The notes under the pieces were generated by a model. The model was not told where the DNA came from. It saw only the letters and a list, made by a program, of their open reading frames with translations, and searched no databases. 64,000 bases of DNA from Sarcocystis neurona. Its lineage: Eukaryota; Apicomplexa; Conoidasida; Eucoccidiorida; Sarcocystidae. Within the stretch, counting starts at the first letter, position 1. The number at the start of each line of letters is the position of its first letter. The stretch lies in the NCBI GenBank assembly GCA_000727475.1, contig KL647297.1, forward strand, positions 2,985,627 to 3,049,626, read 5' to 3'. This document shows positions 42,840-56,600 of the stretch, one piece after another. The position numbers and the translations under genes are program-made.

Positions 42840-43859
42840 GCAGGCGAACCGACTGATCAACATTAACAATATAAAAATGCGTCGCGCAGAGACAACGGCG
42901 ACAGCGTGCTGCCTCCTTCTGATGAGTATTCGTGAAGAGGTATAATGAATGCTGTCGCACCCAGGGAAGGAGGCGGCCGCTGAAAGAGCATTTAACAAGG
43001 CTGCAGTGGCTCGCACACGTGAACCGACGTAGCGTTCTTGTTTTGAGCAGACACACGTCCCTAATTCTATCGAAATCAGCAGATACATGTGCAAAAGTAT
43101 AAAAAATATATATGAAGGTATATTACACGTGTATGGATACGGGCGTATGTTGGCGTGCATATCCAAACACGTGCTCCCATAGATGCCGCCTGTTGTTGGT
43201 GATGTGTACAAGGCAACACGCAATAATAAGGAGTGCACATATATATGTACATAGACAAATACATATATGTGTGCACATACAATGATACGGACACCGTCGG
43301 AAAATAGTAGTAGTCGAATCACAAACATCTACGCTTGTTCGCAAACTCTCAGGTATATATGTATATGTATGTTGCCATTTGCTCCATACACATATATATA
43401 TGTCATATGTGTGTGCGTGTGAGAGAGAGGTGGCTGGAGGGTCACGAATGTGACTTCACAACGAAAGAGGCGGGTGTCGGTTAACGACGCCTTGCATAAC
43501 ATACAAAAGTAACGCCGTACGTCAGACAAAATAAAGCTTACACACTGACTCTACAAGCATATTCACTTCACGTATACGGACGTATATATACAGACATACG
43601 TACACACCTTCACACACACTTTGTTGAACCAATTCCTATGTGCTTATGTGTATACATATATACATACATATGTATATAATTATATGAATTACTACTGCGG
43701 ACTACACACATATGTGTATGTACACATATCTATATATTTACGTATCTAATTATATGAAGTACTATTGCAGACGCGCAGGTACATTGTTAAAGCCGGCAGC
43801 CGCTCGACTCGCAAGACATTGTTAGTGCGTACAACAGTGACGCAAGACGTGTAATTGCT
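42840..43859. other. spacer upstream of the giant frame
   Basis: The first 100 bases 5' of the start at 42787 include AAAAAAAG and CAG stretches and may hold the leader and promoter. From 43090 to 43770 the DNA consists largely of TATATG/TACATA tracts with no credible gene. Confidence 0.5.
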
Positions 43860-44440
43860 AAGTCGAGAGCAAAGGCGGAAGGAGTTGTGGGAGGAGCTGC
43901 AGAAATCCAATAGCACGAGAAGCGGCGCAACCTGCTGCAGCGCCGCCAGCTGCGGTTCTACGAAGTTTGGTGCCAGGTGCTGCAGCCAGGGCACTTGCAG
44001 TTGTTGCGGTTGATAGCACTGCCGATGTGGCTGTAGTCCTCGATGCTGCTTTCCACATCACTGCCGCCTTTGGTCACACTGCCGTCCTCCATTCGTTGGT
44101 GCTGCTACTGCTTGTATCAGGAGTTGCTGCTGCTGCAGCAATACTGCTGGCCCTCCTGCAGTAGTAGGTGCTGAAAGTGCTGCTTTTGCTTGCAGATGTG
44201 CGTCGCTGCTGCGCAGAACGGGCGTTGCACTTGCAGTGGGAAGTGGAGTGGATGGGAAGACGGAGGGGCGGCAGAAGAGAGCCGGGGGTGTTAGAAGCAG
44301 CAGCAGCAGCAAGGAAGACGGAAAGGACGGTGACGAAAAAGCGGAGAGAAGAGTCATAAGAGGTGTTGCCTGTGGCAATATTTTGCTGTTGCAGGGCGTG
44401 TCGAGTTGTTGGCTGCAGAAGCACAGAGACAGCGGTTCAC
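43860..44440 (-). other. CAG/CTG block, candidate exons on minus strand
   Basis: A minus-strand frame from about 44378 reads a possible signal-peptide-like N-terminus (MTLLSAFSSPSFPSSLLLLLLL) followed by Ala/Gln-rich sequence (APTTAGGPAVLLQQQQLLIQ) to about 44060, and a second minus frame from 44061 to 43858 is Ala/Thr-rich. They lie upstream of the giant frame on the same strand and could be its 5' exons or a separate small gene. Plus-strand frames are also open, so this is only a candidate. Confidence 0.3.
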
Positions 44441-44769
44441 AGGAAGCGGAAACTGCAGCGCTAGCACGATGCTAACAGGAAGACAGTAGCAGGAGCAGCG
44501 CCGGTAGAAATCGATGCTCTACGGGCACAAGGACATGTACAACAGCACTGCTGATTTTCTCTCCTTTGTATAGAAAACGAATCGCTGCGCTGCACAGTGA
44601 CACTTAGACCACACAATCAACCGCTTGCACGTTTCGCCACAACATTTCTGCCATAACAATTGGTATACATGCGCTTAGTGTCCTCAAATATGAGACGGAA
44701 AAAATTTTGCCCTTCTGAAAGCTACGGGCCACCGCCGCATCTCATCATCGCGTGGACACTGTGTTGCTC

Positions 44770-45160
44770 TTGGCAACGCATTACTGCTGGTGCCAAGTCT
44801 GGGGCCTGCTCTTTCCTGCTAGTGCTGCTGGTGCTGCTGCTGCTGCTGCGGGTACTGCTGTTGCTGCTGCTTGTGCAGCTGCTGCCATTGCGGCTCGCGC
44901 GCCTGGCGCCGTGGTCATTCCTGCGGTCGCGGTAGTCCCTCCCTTGTCAGCGTGCCTTTATCGATACCGCCTTTTCCCTGCTGCTGCTGCTGCCGCTGCT
45001 GACAAAGCTGAACCTGAGGCTGCCGCGGGCCCCGTGTCGCCGGCTGCGTTGCTCTCCCGCTGTTGCTGCCCCTGAGAGTCAGCTCCAGATATGATGCTCG
45101 TCCTGCTGCTGGCGCCGCTGCTCTTACCTGGCAGTGCAGAGCCGGCGGGTGACATCTGCT
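44770..45160. other. CAG/CTG block, strand unresolved
   Basis: The plus strand reads GLLFPASAAGAAAAAAGTAV and on to PAAAAAAADKAEPEAAAGPV before TGA near 45077. The minus strand opens at ATG 45155 (MSPAGSALPGKSSGASSRTS) with Ser/Gln/Ala sequence to a TAA near 44958, close to a possible donor (GCG|GTATCG). Either strand could be coding. Confidence 0.35.
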
Positions 45161-48100
45161 GGTCCAGATGCGCCCCTGTTTTTTTGCCGCTGTCCGTCTA
45201 CTGCTTCTTTTGAGGAGTGAACGACACTGCGGTTACTGCTGCGGCTGCGCCCACAACGGAAAGCTGACCCTACTCCAAGGAGCTGTCCGTTATTCTAAAG
45301 CAGATGCTCAACCACCGCGAAAAGTGTACGTACCCTTACACGGTCCTACGTAAGAGGAGGATCTACACATGGGCAGAAATATGTAACACAAAATCTAGCA
45401 GTAGATGTGCAGGAACACACGTGCTCCAATCTACAGATCCACAAATGTGTATGTGCAGGTGTGTACACATGCGGACCACACGCATTCCTACACAGGTGAA
45501 TTTGTTTCAAGGTGCAGAGTCACCTGCGCTGAAGGGCACCACAAAGCGAACACAGTTTCCGCGGGTGCACATCCTAGCTAGAGCGGTAGTTACGTGGGGT
45601 AACGCGCTCTTGCTGCTGCCGCTGTCAAAAAGAAGTTGAATTAGAATATCCACCGTACTATGAGCCTTTCTGCAGTTCGCCCTATCAACGGCAGTCTATC
45701 GAACAGCTAGTGGCGACTGCAGCAGCAGCAACGGTAGTGGCGACGACGGAGTAAGGGAGCGAAAGAACTGCAGCAGCACCCCCAGCAATTCCTACGGCAC
45801 AGACACAGGCCGACACGTGAACAGCAGCAGTAGCAGAAACTAGACACGACTCCTGCAGCTGACCGACCGTATGGATGTTTCTCCGTTAACACAACGACAC
45901 TTTGAGACCCAGCTGTCAACTGCTGCTAGAAATCCCAAGCGTCCATTCTGATTCTATAGACTGTCTTGTTTGTTGTTCTCAGTAAGAGAGGATACACCTC
46001 GTTCGCTTAGGTACGTTATTTCTATATTCATTAGCACATGTGCTTTGTCCATACACACTCACCCATGTGCCAAAAAATCATAGAGACGTCCTTAAATGCA
46101 CGCATGTATATGTAGGGAGAGAAGGGAAGCAAATCTCCGAAATATTTGACTTTGAGACACACATGTATTTCTGTGTGCACTGCGCGAGATAAATGGCACC
46201 TCCTCAGTGGTGACAGCGCTGAGAGCTCCTTGGTAAGCTGTGCGTCTTATAGTGAGCAGCAGATCGCGTACAAAGTTTACGATAAAATTTGTGGTGGTGA
46301 GGAGGAGCGATAGCGTGGAAAAAGCAGATAACTGTTTCCTCGGCTTGCGTGTGACAAGTGCGTATGACAGGTAACAAAGGTGTGAACCAGTTCGAATCCG
46401 ACGAGCCTGCTGGGAAGGAAAAGTGGGGAACCAGGAAATCACTTTAACGAGAGCAGAGCCGTAAGCATAACCCTTTACAAACAACTTCAAGGTCTAGGTG
46501 TTTCGCAGAAGCAGTTGGCACAGCTGGTCAGCAGGGGCATACGATACAAACAGAGCAGTTTATGTAACATTTGATGTGTTCCAAAACAGAGTACCCTGGC
46601 AACCCGCCGCAGATGCACGTACAGATCACGAACATACACTAGTAGCACGACAAATTTCATGTACTTACGTACTTATGTGGTACGCAAATGAAATTGTGAT
46701 CGGCAACGGGCAAGGTGCATTCAGGCATGCCGATAGTTCGGATCGTGCAAAACATTTGTTCTGTGCGAGATGCCCTGTATATGCATCTCGACAGGATTGC
46801 ACCTCTCTTTTGTGGCAGTTCTGTTTGCGCATGGATACGCATGTGTATGTCTTTGAGACGTGCACGAGTAGACAAAGGATGATCGAAGCAAGTGACAAGC
46901 AGACCTAACGAGAGCGGGACAATACGGCCGTTGCCTTGTCTACGTGCTCGCAGACGTCTTTTGACATGCATTCACCTACTACGTATGCGTATATGTGCAG
47001 TAGCCACGTATCGATCTGAGCATTCTGCCTGATGCTCTGGCGTAAATTTCCTCTTTCCCAGGACGAGTGCAAATGGCACGAGCGTGCACATAAATACGCT
47101 CCACGCTTGAGGATAAGCATAAAGCTGTCGACGACGTCGTGGCACACAGCCAACTGTTCAAACATTTTTAGAGAGAGAACAGACGCAATACTGACATGAT
47201 GTTGATTCCACAACCCAGGTGTCCGTCAGCGCGCCGCGCCCAGCAGAGATGCCTCTACGCAGATATGTCGGGAGAATCTTGCCTCTCCAGCCTGGGCTGT
47301 TACGCTGGTGTGTGCACAGTGCGCTACTATGACGAATGCTCTCAACAGCCACACAATGGCAAGGAAGATACCGTTGTTTAGTAGAGCGGTCCCTATGAGA
47401 AGGAAGAATACTGCGCGCATCTAAAAGCAACAATATGTATGGTCCTCAATCCTACATACATAAGCACGAAAAAAAAACGACTTAGGCTTACATGCTGCAT
47501 GGGTACTTTTGGTGAGAACGCGTACGCGCACCACGAGGTCCAAACATTGCAGAGTGGGCGGCGTGATAGATATATCCGTGTGTACAAAGATCTGCAAAAG
47601 TATAGCTGGACGCGAACACACATATGTAGAGAGCTGCGTTTGTGCGATTACCTATGCAGCAGAAAGGGCACGGAACTGCTTAAAGCTGTACGCTTGTGTA
47701 GCGTATTCGGCTACTGTGGACCGGTCTGCAGCTTGCCCGTTTTTTATTCAGGTGACAGATCTGTGCACTGAATTCCTGGTTACTAGCTTCCCCGTTGCGA
47801 TCCTATTCTAATCTCGCCATCCGGAGATCTAGTCCTATCGAGGAATACAACAAAATATACCCGTGTGTATGAATGCACACACTTCGTAATGCATGCGTGT
47901 ATGCTCGTACTCCAGTATGTGAAATTACATTTTCGCCTACTGCCCGACCAGCGGCGTCTCACCATCTAGGCGATCCAAATGATCGCATAATTAGACATAC
48001 ACACGAAGCTACGTGGCATGCGCCGAAATTGTCGTCCTCGATGGCTAAATGAAAAATCGCCGTATCCAGTAGAAGCACAGCAACATGGAGGCATATGTAT

Positions 48101-49644
48101 ATATTTAAGTGTGAAAGCGAATGCCGGGACAACCGCACTTGCAAGGAAAATTCCCTTCGTCCGGTTGAAGTATTAATTTTCGTCTGCTTCTTCCATATAT
48201 AAAGCCAGCGGGCGACTGCGGTGAAAAAACTGCGGGCCCCCCACGCACGCCACGGGCGGTGCATGGGCTGTCGTGTTGCAGTCTCATAATACAAATATTG
48301 GTATATGTGTTTGTATGAATGCTCACAACTGCACAGATATTTAGCCGTGGCGCGGGTTCAATGATAAACTGTTTGTGTTTGCGGGTGCACAGTTGATGTC
48401 CAACTTCCTTGGTACGTTCATGCACAAATCCTCGCAGCACCGCTCTCCTGACTACAGTCGAGACGCAAAAGAGAAACCTGTACCTTAGGGGTGTAAACTA
48501 CGTCAAGTACATCGCTGTACACATGTCGCTCTAAATTGACATGACTTGCCAGACGCTGCCTGAAGGGAAAGCTTTGCGTGTGCTTGACGCTCATCTCCTC
48601 TTTGCTTGCTTCGCGCCTGCGCTCCTCTTCTTAATCTGGAGGTTGGGTGACACTTGATTACCAATTTTACTGATCAACTACTTCCATATATAGAGAGAGA
48701 TTTATGTGTGCATGTACTGTGTTGTCTACAGTAGCTGCATGTGCAGACATGCATCGATGTGTAGAACTGCCGATAGAGATTAGTATACACCTACGTACGT
48801 GTACGTACACCAGTGGACAAACACAGTTATCCGCCCACTTCTTCTCCTTCCTAACGTACCAATTATAGACCCAGTCTTGCAGTAAAAAGCCCAAGGTTGT
48901 GTGATTCGTGAAGGGTTTTAGGCAACACCAGAGTTTTGGAGCGCCAGCGCGTGCGTCCTTCTGACCGGCACACCTATGTCGTTATTGGAAGTCGGTCTCA
49001 ACAAGGCACACACTTGCATACCTCTAGACGGACACAAACGAGGCAATGAACAACAAGAAACTTCACGAATGGCCAGCATCTCTCGAAATGGTATACACAT
49101 CGAGCACACATATGTTTATTTACGTGGCGGTGTTGGTGGGTTTCCTGATGTTTTTAATATGCAGTAGTATGTGCGTTCCTAGGTGGAAGAGTGAGCGCTG
49201 TCACCCTCGTGTTTCGCAGGCGTACTTGGATTTTCAGTTTACCAACACATATCCACAGTAGTGCAGAGAAAAGGCGTACGCGTCGGGGTGAGCACGATTG
49301 GCTGTGTCACTTCAGCGACAGCGGTGTATGCAGCGAGTCTTCGATGCTGCTACCGCGCCACGCACGGTTTGCGTGGACATTAGCTGTGCTCTCTATCCTC
49401 GTTTTTATTCCTAGATTTTCATTAGATTCTTCTCTTTGAGCACGTTCCTCTGCATATCTGTCTCCCTGTATATATGATTGCATGTGCACTTAGACAGAGA
49501 TACGTGCGTATGTGATCTTGTACATACCGTGCATGTACACGTTACGCCAAGATACCTCCAACGTACGCACTTCTGCGTATAGGTCTGTGAAATGTACTCT
49601 GTATACACGAAAGGATGCATAAATACTAACACTTGCTGAGAGTG
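45161..49644. other. feature-poor spacer
   Basis: No gene is recognised. Frames of up to about 136 codons (46498-46908 plus, GTG-started; 46092-46490 minus) are within what chance gives. Few simple repeats occur here compared with other spacers. Confidence 0.5.
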
Positions 49645-49744
49645 TTCTTTACGAAGGACAGTGTATAGTGAGAGCCACTTGCAGCAGACGAGCAGTAGCA
49701 GTGAGGCCATTGATACTGATTTCGACAGAAATGGAAATAGGGGC

Positions 49745-49792
49745 AATGGCAAGAGAAGCATCGCAAGAAATGGCAAGAGAAGCATCGCAAGG
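49745..49792. repeat. 24-bp perfect tandem duplication
   Basis: AATGGCAAGAGAAGCATCGC plus four bases occurs twice in succession (49745 and 49769), the copies differing only at the last base. One plus frame over it reads MAREASQE-MAREASQG, and 24 is a multiple of three, but the surrounding frame (49668-49874) is short and unrecognised. Confidence 0.85.
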
Positions 49793-49909
49793 AACGAGAG
49801 GAGAAAGAGCGCTTGTAGAGTCAATGAGGGTAGCGCCATACATACAGGTTTTTCATCCCCTGCGGTGTTGCTGAAGCCGGCAACGGCTGCCGCAGCCGGT
49901 CAGGCGTAG

Positions 49910-50623
49910 ACAGCTCCTTTATCAGACGTCCGAGGCAGAGTGAGGCTGCGGCTGCATTAGTCCGTCATGAGTTTGACTACTGCATAGAATCCGTGAAAAA
50001 GAAATGAATCAGCGTTGCGCTCCACTACTACGGATGCTGGACAACGACGGTCGACTTCCCTGATGATTTTGTGTCTACTTCGTTTAATGCGTGTCCTGCA
50101 GACATTATATATATAGATATATGTGCATATTTACATACATGTCTGCCTACTCACGCATACACAAGTGTACATCTATTACTACTGGCGGGCGGCCTTTACA
50201 AAAATACGTTTTTTCTCCTCAGCGGTCAGTTGTGCCCGCAAAACCCTGAGTACGTGGTAACGTAAAAATGCTTGAGGCACACCTATTCACGAATAGGATC
50301 ATAGCCATGTGTAACAGTTGTGTCGGGTGCATGCCGCCTGAAGCAGTCAGTTGCACAGGTGGCAACAACCGAGTCCAGCTATGATATCTGGTTCCAGTTT
50401 TCACTATGATAGATACACACCTTTCCGCGAGCACATGTTGAGGAGTCTTCAACATGGAGGTCCACTCTGGTATTTAGTTAGTTTTTCCCAAGGCCCCGTG
50501 GGAATTTTTTTGTAAAGAGATCCAACTCACCTGAAGGCTACCTCAACGTCTGGGCAGCCTAAAACGTTACGTTGTTCGCCTTGTCGAGCGGCCTTTGAGA
50601 ATTAAAAGAGAACTACTTTTGAA
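49910..50623. other. region upstream of the SPATA17-like gene
   Basis: No gene recognised. Likely contains the promoter and leader of the plus-strand gene starting at 50624. No TATA-type or other promoter motif can be assigned with confidence. Confidence 0.4.
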
Positions 50624-53600
50624 ATGTGGTTCACCTCCATTTGCAAAGAGGCAGCTCGCCTCATGCCCGAGTACCTCGACTTACTACAGTAAGCTGTGCC
50701 AGCTGGCGCTGCCATACGGTGTCACTGATACCGTCGTCTTCGAACTTTTCTGTCTACGAACTGTTCTTCGTCTGTTGACGTCGCCCTCGTGTCAAAACAC
50801 AGGACTATTCATGACTATGTGTGCACACTTCAGCGAAGGTATTCCATAACCGCACGTGACGAGGTTTGTTCAGAAATGTGTACGCACATGTAAATGTACT
50901 GATAGACAGACGTTGCGTATAGGGATATAACACTGTAACCCGCCTACAGGTGCCTGGACGTGAATCCAGTAAATCTTCTGCCCAGCCCTCCTGGCTTTGT
51001 CTGAGGTGTCGCAAAGGGCGTGAATGTGCTACCATTGTCGCACAACCTTTTTTATACGCTGGCGCCATCAGAGTATACGTGTAACGCAGATGAAGCCTCT
51101 TTCGCGCTACCAGTCGACAAACTGTGGCTCGCCAAGGGCATGTAATCATGTCTTCGCTGCTTGTTCATTTTGCAAGCTTTAAGCACGTGTGTGTGTGTGT
51201 GTGTGTATGTGTGGCTTGGGGGGATGGGGGGGGGCTGCTTAGATATGTAGAGAGAGAGCCATGTATTTGTACGGCTTAAATCGTCGACGCAAGTGTGAAT
51301 CTCCGTCTATCCTTATTCAGGGAAGCTGCCCTAGCGTCCGAGCGGGAAGAGTGCGCTGCCATTCGCATTCAAACTTTCTACAGAGGAGCCCGTGCCCGGC
51401 AGGCCTATACTCGCAAACGGTAGGTTGTTCGAGATAGCGTCCACAACGAGCAAGTCAAGTGAGCAATAGAAAGTGAAGTTCCTGCAGCTTGCCCCTAGTA
51501 CCGTCCTTAGGGGTGATGCAGAGTAAAGGCCAGGGAAACCAGATATCTTATCAATAGCTTGGCTTTAAAAACCGTTCTCCCAGCAGATGCAGCACACACG
51601 AGGGAGAAGGTGACGGTGCCTTCGCTGTACACTGGCGTTCACAAACGATAAAGAATATAAAGCAAACAGATGTTCAGAAGTGATAGAGATAGCGTTATCC
51701 TGTCAATCCTGCAACTGTAGAGAGCAAGAACAAAAGTACATCGTCACAAATAGACACGGAGGAGGGGCGAGTAGACCAGAAACAAGTGGAGAACTGGAAG
51801 AAGACAGTGCTGCGTAGACAACACTCACGACCTCGTCTCTTTCCCGCGATGGATGAATTCAACTTTCTAATCCACGTGAGTCGCTTGACGGCCAATGGCA
51901 AACTCTTTGAAAACTTACAAACATCCACTGTTGAGCGCTAGTGTGCACCTTCTGCGTGGCCTTCGAGAGATCCTCCAAGTTTGCGGGTATGCTCTTAGAG
52001 GGGTATATGTGCATGAAGAAGTATGCTTGTATAGTATGAGATTCAATACTGTACGTGAACTGATCTTACCAGGATTCCTCTTATCCATCCCTCTCCAGGT
52101 TTTGATCCGCTGGATGCCAACCTTACACGTATAGCGGCTTAGTCTCGTTTCAGTTTAAAACACACCAGCCTTGAGGCAGAGTTATGCTCTACAGAGAGAA
52201 AAAAGCAAATACGCACGAACGAGTGGCAACCTGTGTTTGAAGCAACTGCGATACAGGAAGGGGTGCAAAGCGGTGTACCGAATGGACACTCGAACGCTGG
52301 CGGCAGCCTTCCCACAACACGCTCTTCATGAAAACCTCATAGAAACACATGGGGAATTGTGTTTGTTGGCTGCGCTGCAAAGGGCAATTCAGCAGGCACA
52401 CGCTTACGTGTCATGCGGCTGTCCTTACAGAATTCTCGCGCTCTGGGTTCAAAAGCATTACAGACGGAAGAAGGCGATAGAGGAGGCGCGCGCTCGCAAA
52501 AAAGCTCAAGAACACCACCGCCGAACAGTCTTCGATACTGCCGTGTGCACAACCATTCAACGATTGTACGTTGAAACTGGACACTTACGGGTTACAGGCG
52601 TAGTCGGAGAAATATGCGAAAGCGTTCCAGGTAGCACTATACGTTGTGGTCAAAAATGAGAAGAGATGCGTCGCGGAAAGTGGGCACTGCCAGGTGCGCA
52701 AACGCGACCACACAGATACGCGGTGTCACTTTATTCCCTTCCTAATGCAGACACGCTCATGTAGAAGACTGACATTCTAAACGCCGCTTGTAGCCCCCTC
52801 TCCCCTCTTACACTGGGCAGGAATTTTTTTCTTGCGCTGCGCGGACTGCTACGAGCTGCGCGGAAGAACAAGTTTTGATTCGATGCTCACCTTGAGTAGT
52901 AGTGTGTGCTCAACGTTGATTGCTTACCGTCTAGATACACCCGTGGAGCACAGTACGGACTTTCGTGGCACAGGTGCGAAGACGGTGAATGCACCTTTAT
53001 GTGTGGCGTGCATTTTCATGTCTTCTGTACCGCCAGAGGGGCTTCAGCTCATATAGGGTTCTCACATGTACGTTGCACTTGGAACTGAGCCGCAAACAGA
53101 TATATATCAAGTCCCTCCTCTTCTGCTATCGCACGCGTACGGACGTATAATGTGCAAACCCGTTCGGCTCAGCTCGAAGGCCATCCTCCTGGAAGCAAAT
53201 TGTGTATTTAGTCCCCTCTTAAATGCACACCCACCTCCTGAGTACAGACGTTTGTCGGTTATGACTTCGTTGAACGCATACACATACCACAACGCGTGAG
53301 TCATTGGGGAGAATTCACGATTCCTTGTAAAATTTGCAATTTTTCTGGACGGCGAATCCACAGTAGAGGAAGGCTACACCTCTAGTGTGTGCCCATAAAA
53401 TGATCGGGCACCTGGAAGTCTTGACCAGGCAACACAGCGTCATACACGTATGGCCTGTGTCGAGACGCACGTGCTTACTGAGCACTTTCGCTGTATAACG
53501 AAGACATTAGAACAGATGGATCATTTGTTCTTTTTCTTCGTGACTGCGTGACGGCCCGCTCTGTCGGCAGGCAACACATATGTGCTATCTTTGTATCGGG

Positions 53601-56600
53601 AGGGATGTCCGTGTCCTTAGCAAACACGGCAGGGCAATGTACGCGTGTGATAGATTTCCTCATGGCTTTGCGGCGAAACGTCATTTCACCACAATAGTGA
53701 TAGTACTGTAGCACCAGGAAAGAAGGCGCGCGTACATGCGAACGGTTTGCATAAAATGCAGTCTGTGTGCGCATTGTCTAATACTTGCTACGTGAGTCAC
53801 TACTCCCTGACGTACTCGGTGCAACGTGCTCAATGAAGTATCCTCTCTGTGACGTCACAGCTTTCGCGGGGAACGCAGTCGACGCCTTCTTTTCTGTTTC
53901 GACGAACGAAAGAAATTCGTTCAGCGCATTGCTGAAGAGGTGAGGATTGTTCCAGGAAGGAAACCGGTTGGCCAGCGCCGCCGTTCCCCCTGTAGCGGTC
54001 ATTGTAGAATAATTCGAGGGCCCCTGTCCTTCAGTCACACGGAAAAAACAGGGTGGCATTTCTTCGCCTTCGACTTACAACAGAAGCTGAACAAACCACG
54101 CTTGTGCCACTCTCTCAAAGTACCTCTCAACTCGTTCTCTCATGCCTTTGTTGCATAGGAATGGTACAGGCTGGGCGTTTTTCCTTAAACGCACTTATGT
54201 CCGCGATCACACGGTTGCTGCTCCAGTTCAAACTTCCGTTACTAGAAGCAACAGATGCAGGTGCAACAGATCGCTGCTAAGCTGCTACGTCATCCAAAAC
54301 GTAGGTTCCATCTACTTCGACTTGCCCGTACATGTCCTGATTGATAAACAGATTGAGAGATTATCGTATGCATGCCGCGAACGACACACGCCTAAGTCTT
54401 ACTAATAATCCTAGTGTGATGCTGCCCGTAGTCTCCGGTCTCGCCATTTCCTTCGCGCTTTTACAATTTTCACGCGTGTTTCACCCAAAAAAAGAAAGGA
54501 CGTGAATTGCGGGTGTTTCAAGCACAGACTCTCATGAACAACGTCTGCTGGGGAACAGACAAGGTTGTAGCGTGGGAAGGAACAGTAGTTGCGCGTGTGT
54601 GTGTTACAAGTCACCGCCATAGAGGAAGACGTCCGTCCGCAGGGAGGCCTGCACAAAACAACGCGCAATTATGTATTAATACGTACTTATCTTCTGCATC
54701 AGTATATATATATATATACATATGTATGCAGGTTCACGCATGCGTACGAGGCTACACGTAGCAAAGTCTCTAGGCGAAAAGTGCCTGCGTATGCATATGC
54801 AGCCAGTTGGGCGCAGGCTTCCGTCGGTAAAAGGCCTCGCCTGGGTAGCACTACGCTGCTGGTTCCTCGGTGCAATTGTACTTTTTGAATCCTGTCAGTT
54901 TGTCTCAAAAAGCGCGCATGGAGCATGATTCTGTAATGACCAGAGGTGTGCTGGCTACCGTGTGACGCTCTGGTAAAATGGGTCGTTGGTATTGGTGACA
55001 GTTAACGGCTACACAAAATTTCCTCGGTTCGAAGTTACGCGTGCCGCCTGGGCACCAAATCGTTTGACACCAATGCGAAGAATGTTCGCCTGTGTCCCTG
55101 TCGACTGAACTTTTGCTGCCCTTATTTATGCAAAGCACACACATGCACGCATCTCCGAAGCAGCGACGCCTATTTGGCGCGTATTTGGTAGTGCCACCGC
55201 TGCTTGCCGTAGGCGTGTATGTGAACGTGTACGAACGTGAAGCACTCTTCCAGAGAAGTGCTGTGTGCATCTACGGTAACAACCACGTTGTAAGGCGATT
55301 TGATACACACTATGTAGTGCTACCTCTGTACCTATTGTATAAACAAAGGTGCCCCTGAGGTCGAATTACCTGGAGTGATGCTGGCTAGCCAGTTCAAGGG
55401 TGATATTCTTTTCCGAGTGCAGGCTAAACAAATGAAGATAGAGCTTGCGGAAGAGGAGCGACGAGTGCGTGAAGAGCGCCAAGTAAGAATACCATCCACC
55501 GTTCTCATTCACGCTGAATCAGGAGCAACCAGACGCGTAATTATTCGTGGATTAAGATCTGCATGTGCAAGCATTCATATATGAAGACATCAGTCAGCTC
55601 TTCTTATGAAGGAATTGAGACTGTCTGATAACAAAAAGAACTACATGCACCTCTGCACGCATTTACTTGGTTTAGAGGTGCCTGTACACCAAAACAACTC
55701 AGAGGCACTACTCAGAGAGACCACAATCGTCTGCTCACACACGTGAGAAGATTCCAGCAGGAGGTCGTCTAAGTATAGCTTTGTGTTTGATGGCATTTCC
55801 GGCCACTGTTGTCTTCACCAACAAGAGGATTGTAACTGCTGCGTCTTTCTGGCCGGTAGATCCACTCACCGGTCGTCCACCGTATACCTGACGACACAGT
55901 TGCTCTTGTTGGATCCTATTCTGTTGTAGTGGTGTACCAGTTGTCTTTAGCTCTCTTTGCGTACAGGAGCTAGAACGCTCTGCGGCACTCAATGAGTTCT
56001 TCAAAAACGCGCTGAAGGCTCATCACTTGACATCGACGGCAAACACCCCAGGTGAGCACAAGCCACTATCGTAGGGGAAGAGCGAGTGACGCCAAACCGT
56101 AGGTTACACAGGAGTAGCAGCCGCCTTGTTCTGGACACCAGCGACAGCAGAAACGGGAAAGCAAGGGATTCATTGTCCGGTTCCATCAATGCTGCCCTGT
56201 ATAACTCGAAAGATGGGCACATGTCGTGAGGACGAATTGCACGAAGGTTCTTCACCGCCGTTCGCCCGCCGGTTTGCGTTATACGCTGCATGTGAATATG
56301 CCCTAGAGGACTTTCTGATACCCTATGCAGCTTCCTAATTCGCCCCTTGTCGATCGCGAAGGCAACTTGATAGAGTCACCCTACAAGATCTCCGGGAGGC
56401 GGGGCATGGAGATTAGCTTTCCTGTTGAGTGCTAATGGGTCTGTTTGAACTACGCAACAAAGGATAATGCACTCATTCCGCTGCAACACGTACCGCTCGT
56501 AGGAATCCGCCTTTCGTAGCTGCGTAGACGCGTTGTCACACGTGACGTTTCTGATGCAGCTATTTAGTCTGCAGTGTGTTAGACCTCTGCTTGTTCATGT

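Noticed and set aside
46385..46420. GTTCGAATCC resembling a tRNA T-loop
   Set aside because: The flanking bases do not form a five-pair T stem and no D arm, anticodon arm or acceptor stem can be drawn around it.
46092..46908. Frames of 132 (minus) and 136 (plus) codons
   Set aside because: Several frames of this length are expected by chance in 64 kb; neither shows splice context, repeats or motifs.
51940..52000. Open plus segment after an AG (HLLRGLREIL) as an extra SPATA17-like exon
   Set aside because: Including it would break the exact IQ1-to-IQ2 spacing; joining 51419 directly to 52431 gives the family spacing and correct phase.
52822..52875. Plus segment FFLALRGLLRAARKN as the third IQ exon
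   Set aside because: It lacks a usable donor, and 53861-53939 fits far better in phase, sequence and spacing.
55735..56291. Minus-strand frames of 89 and 96 codons
   Set aside because: They overlap the sixth exon of the SPATA17-like gene on the opposite strand, which is supported by splice phase and motif; the antisense frames are of chance length.
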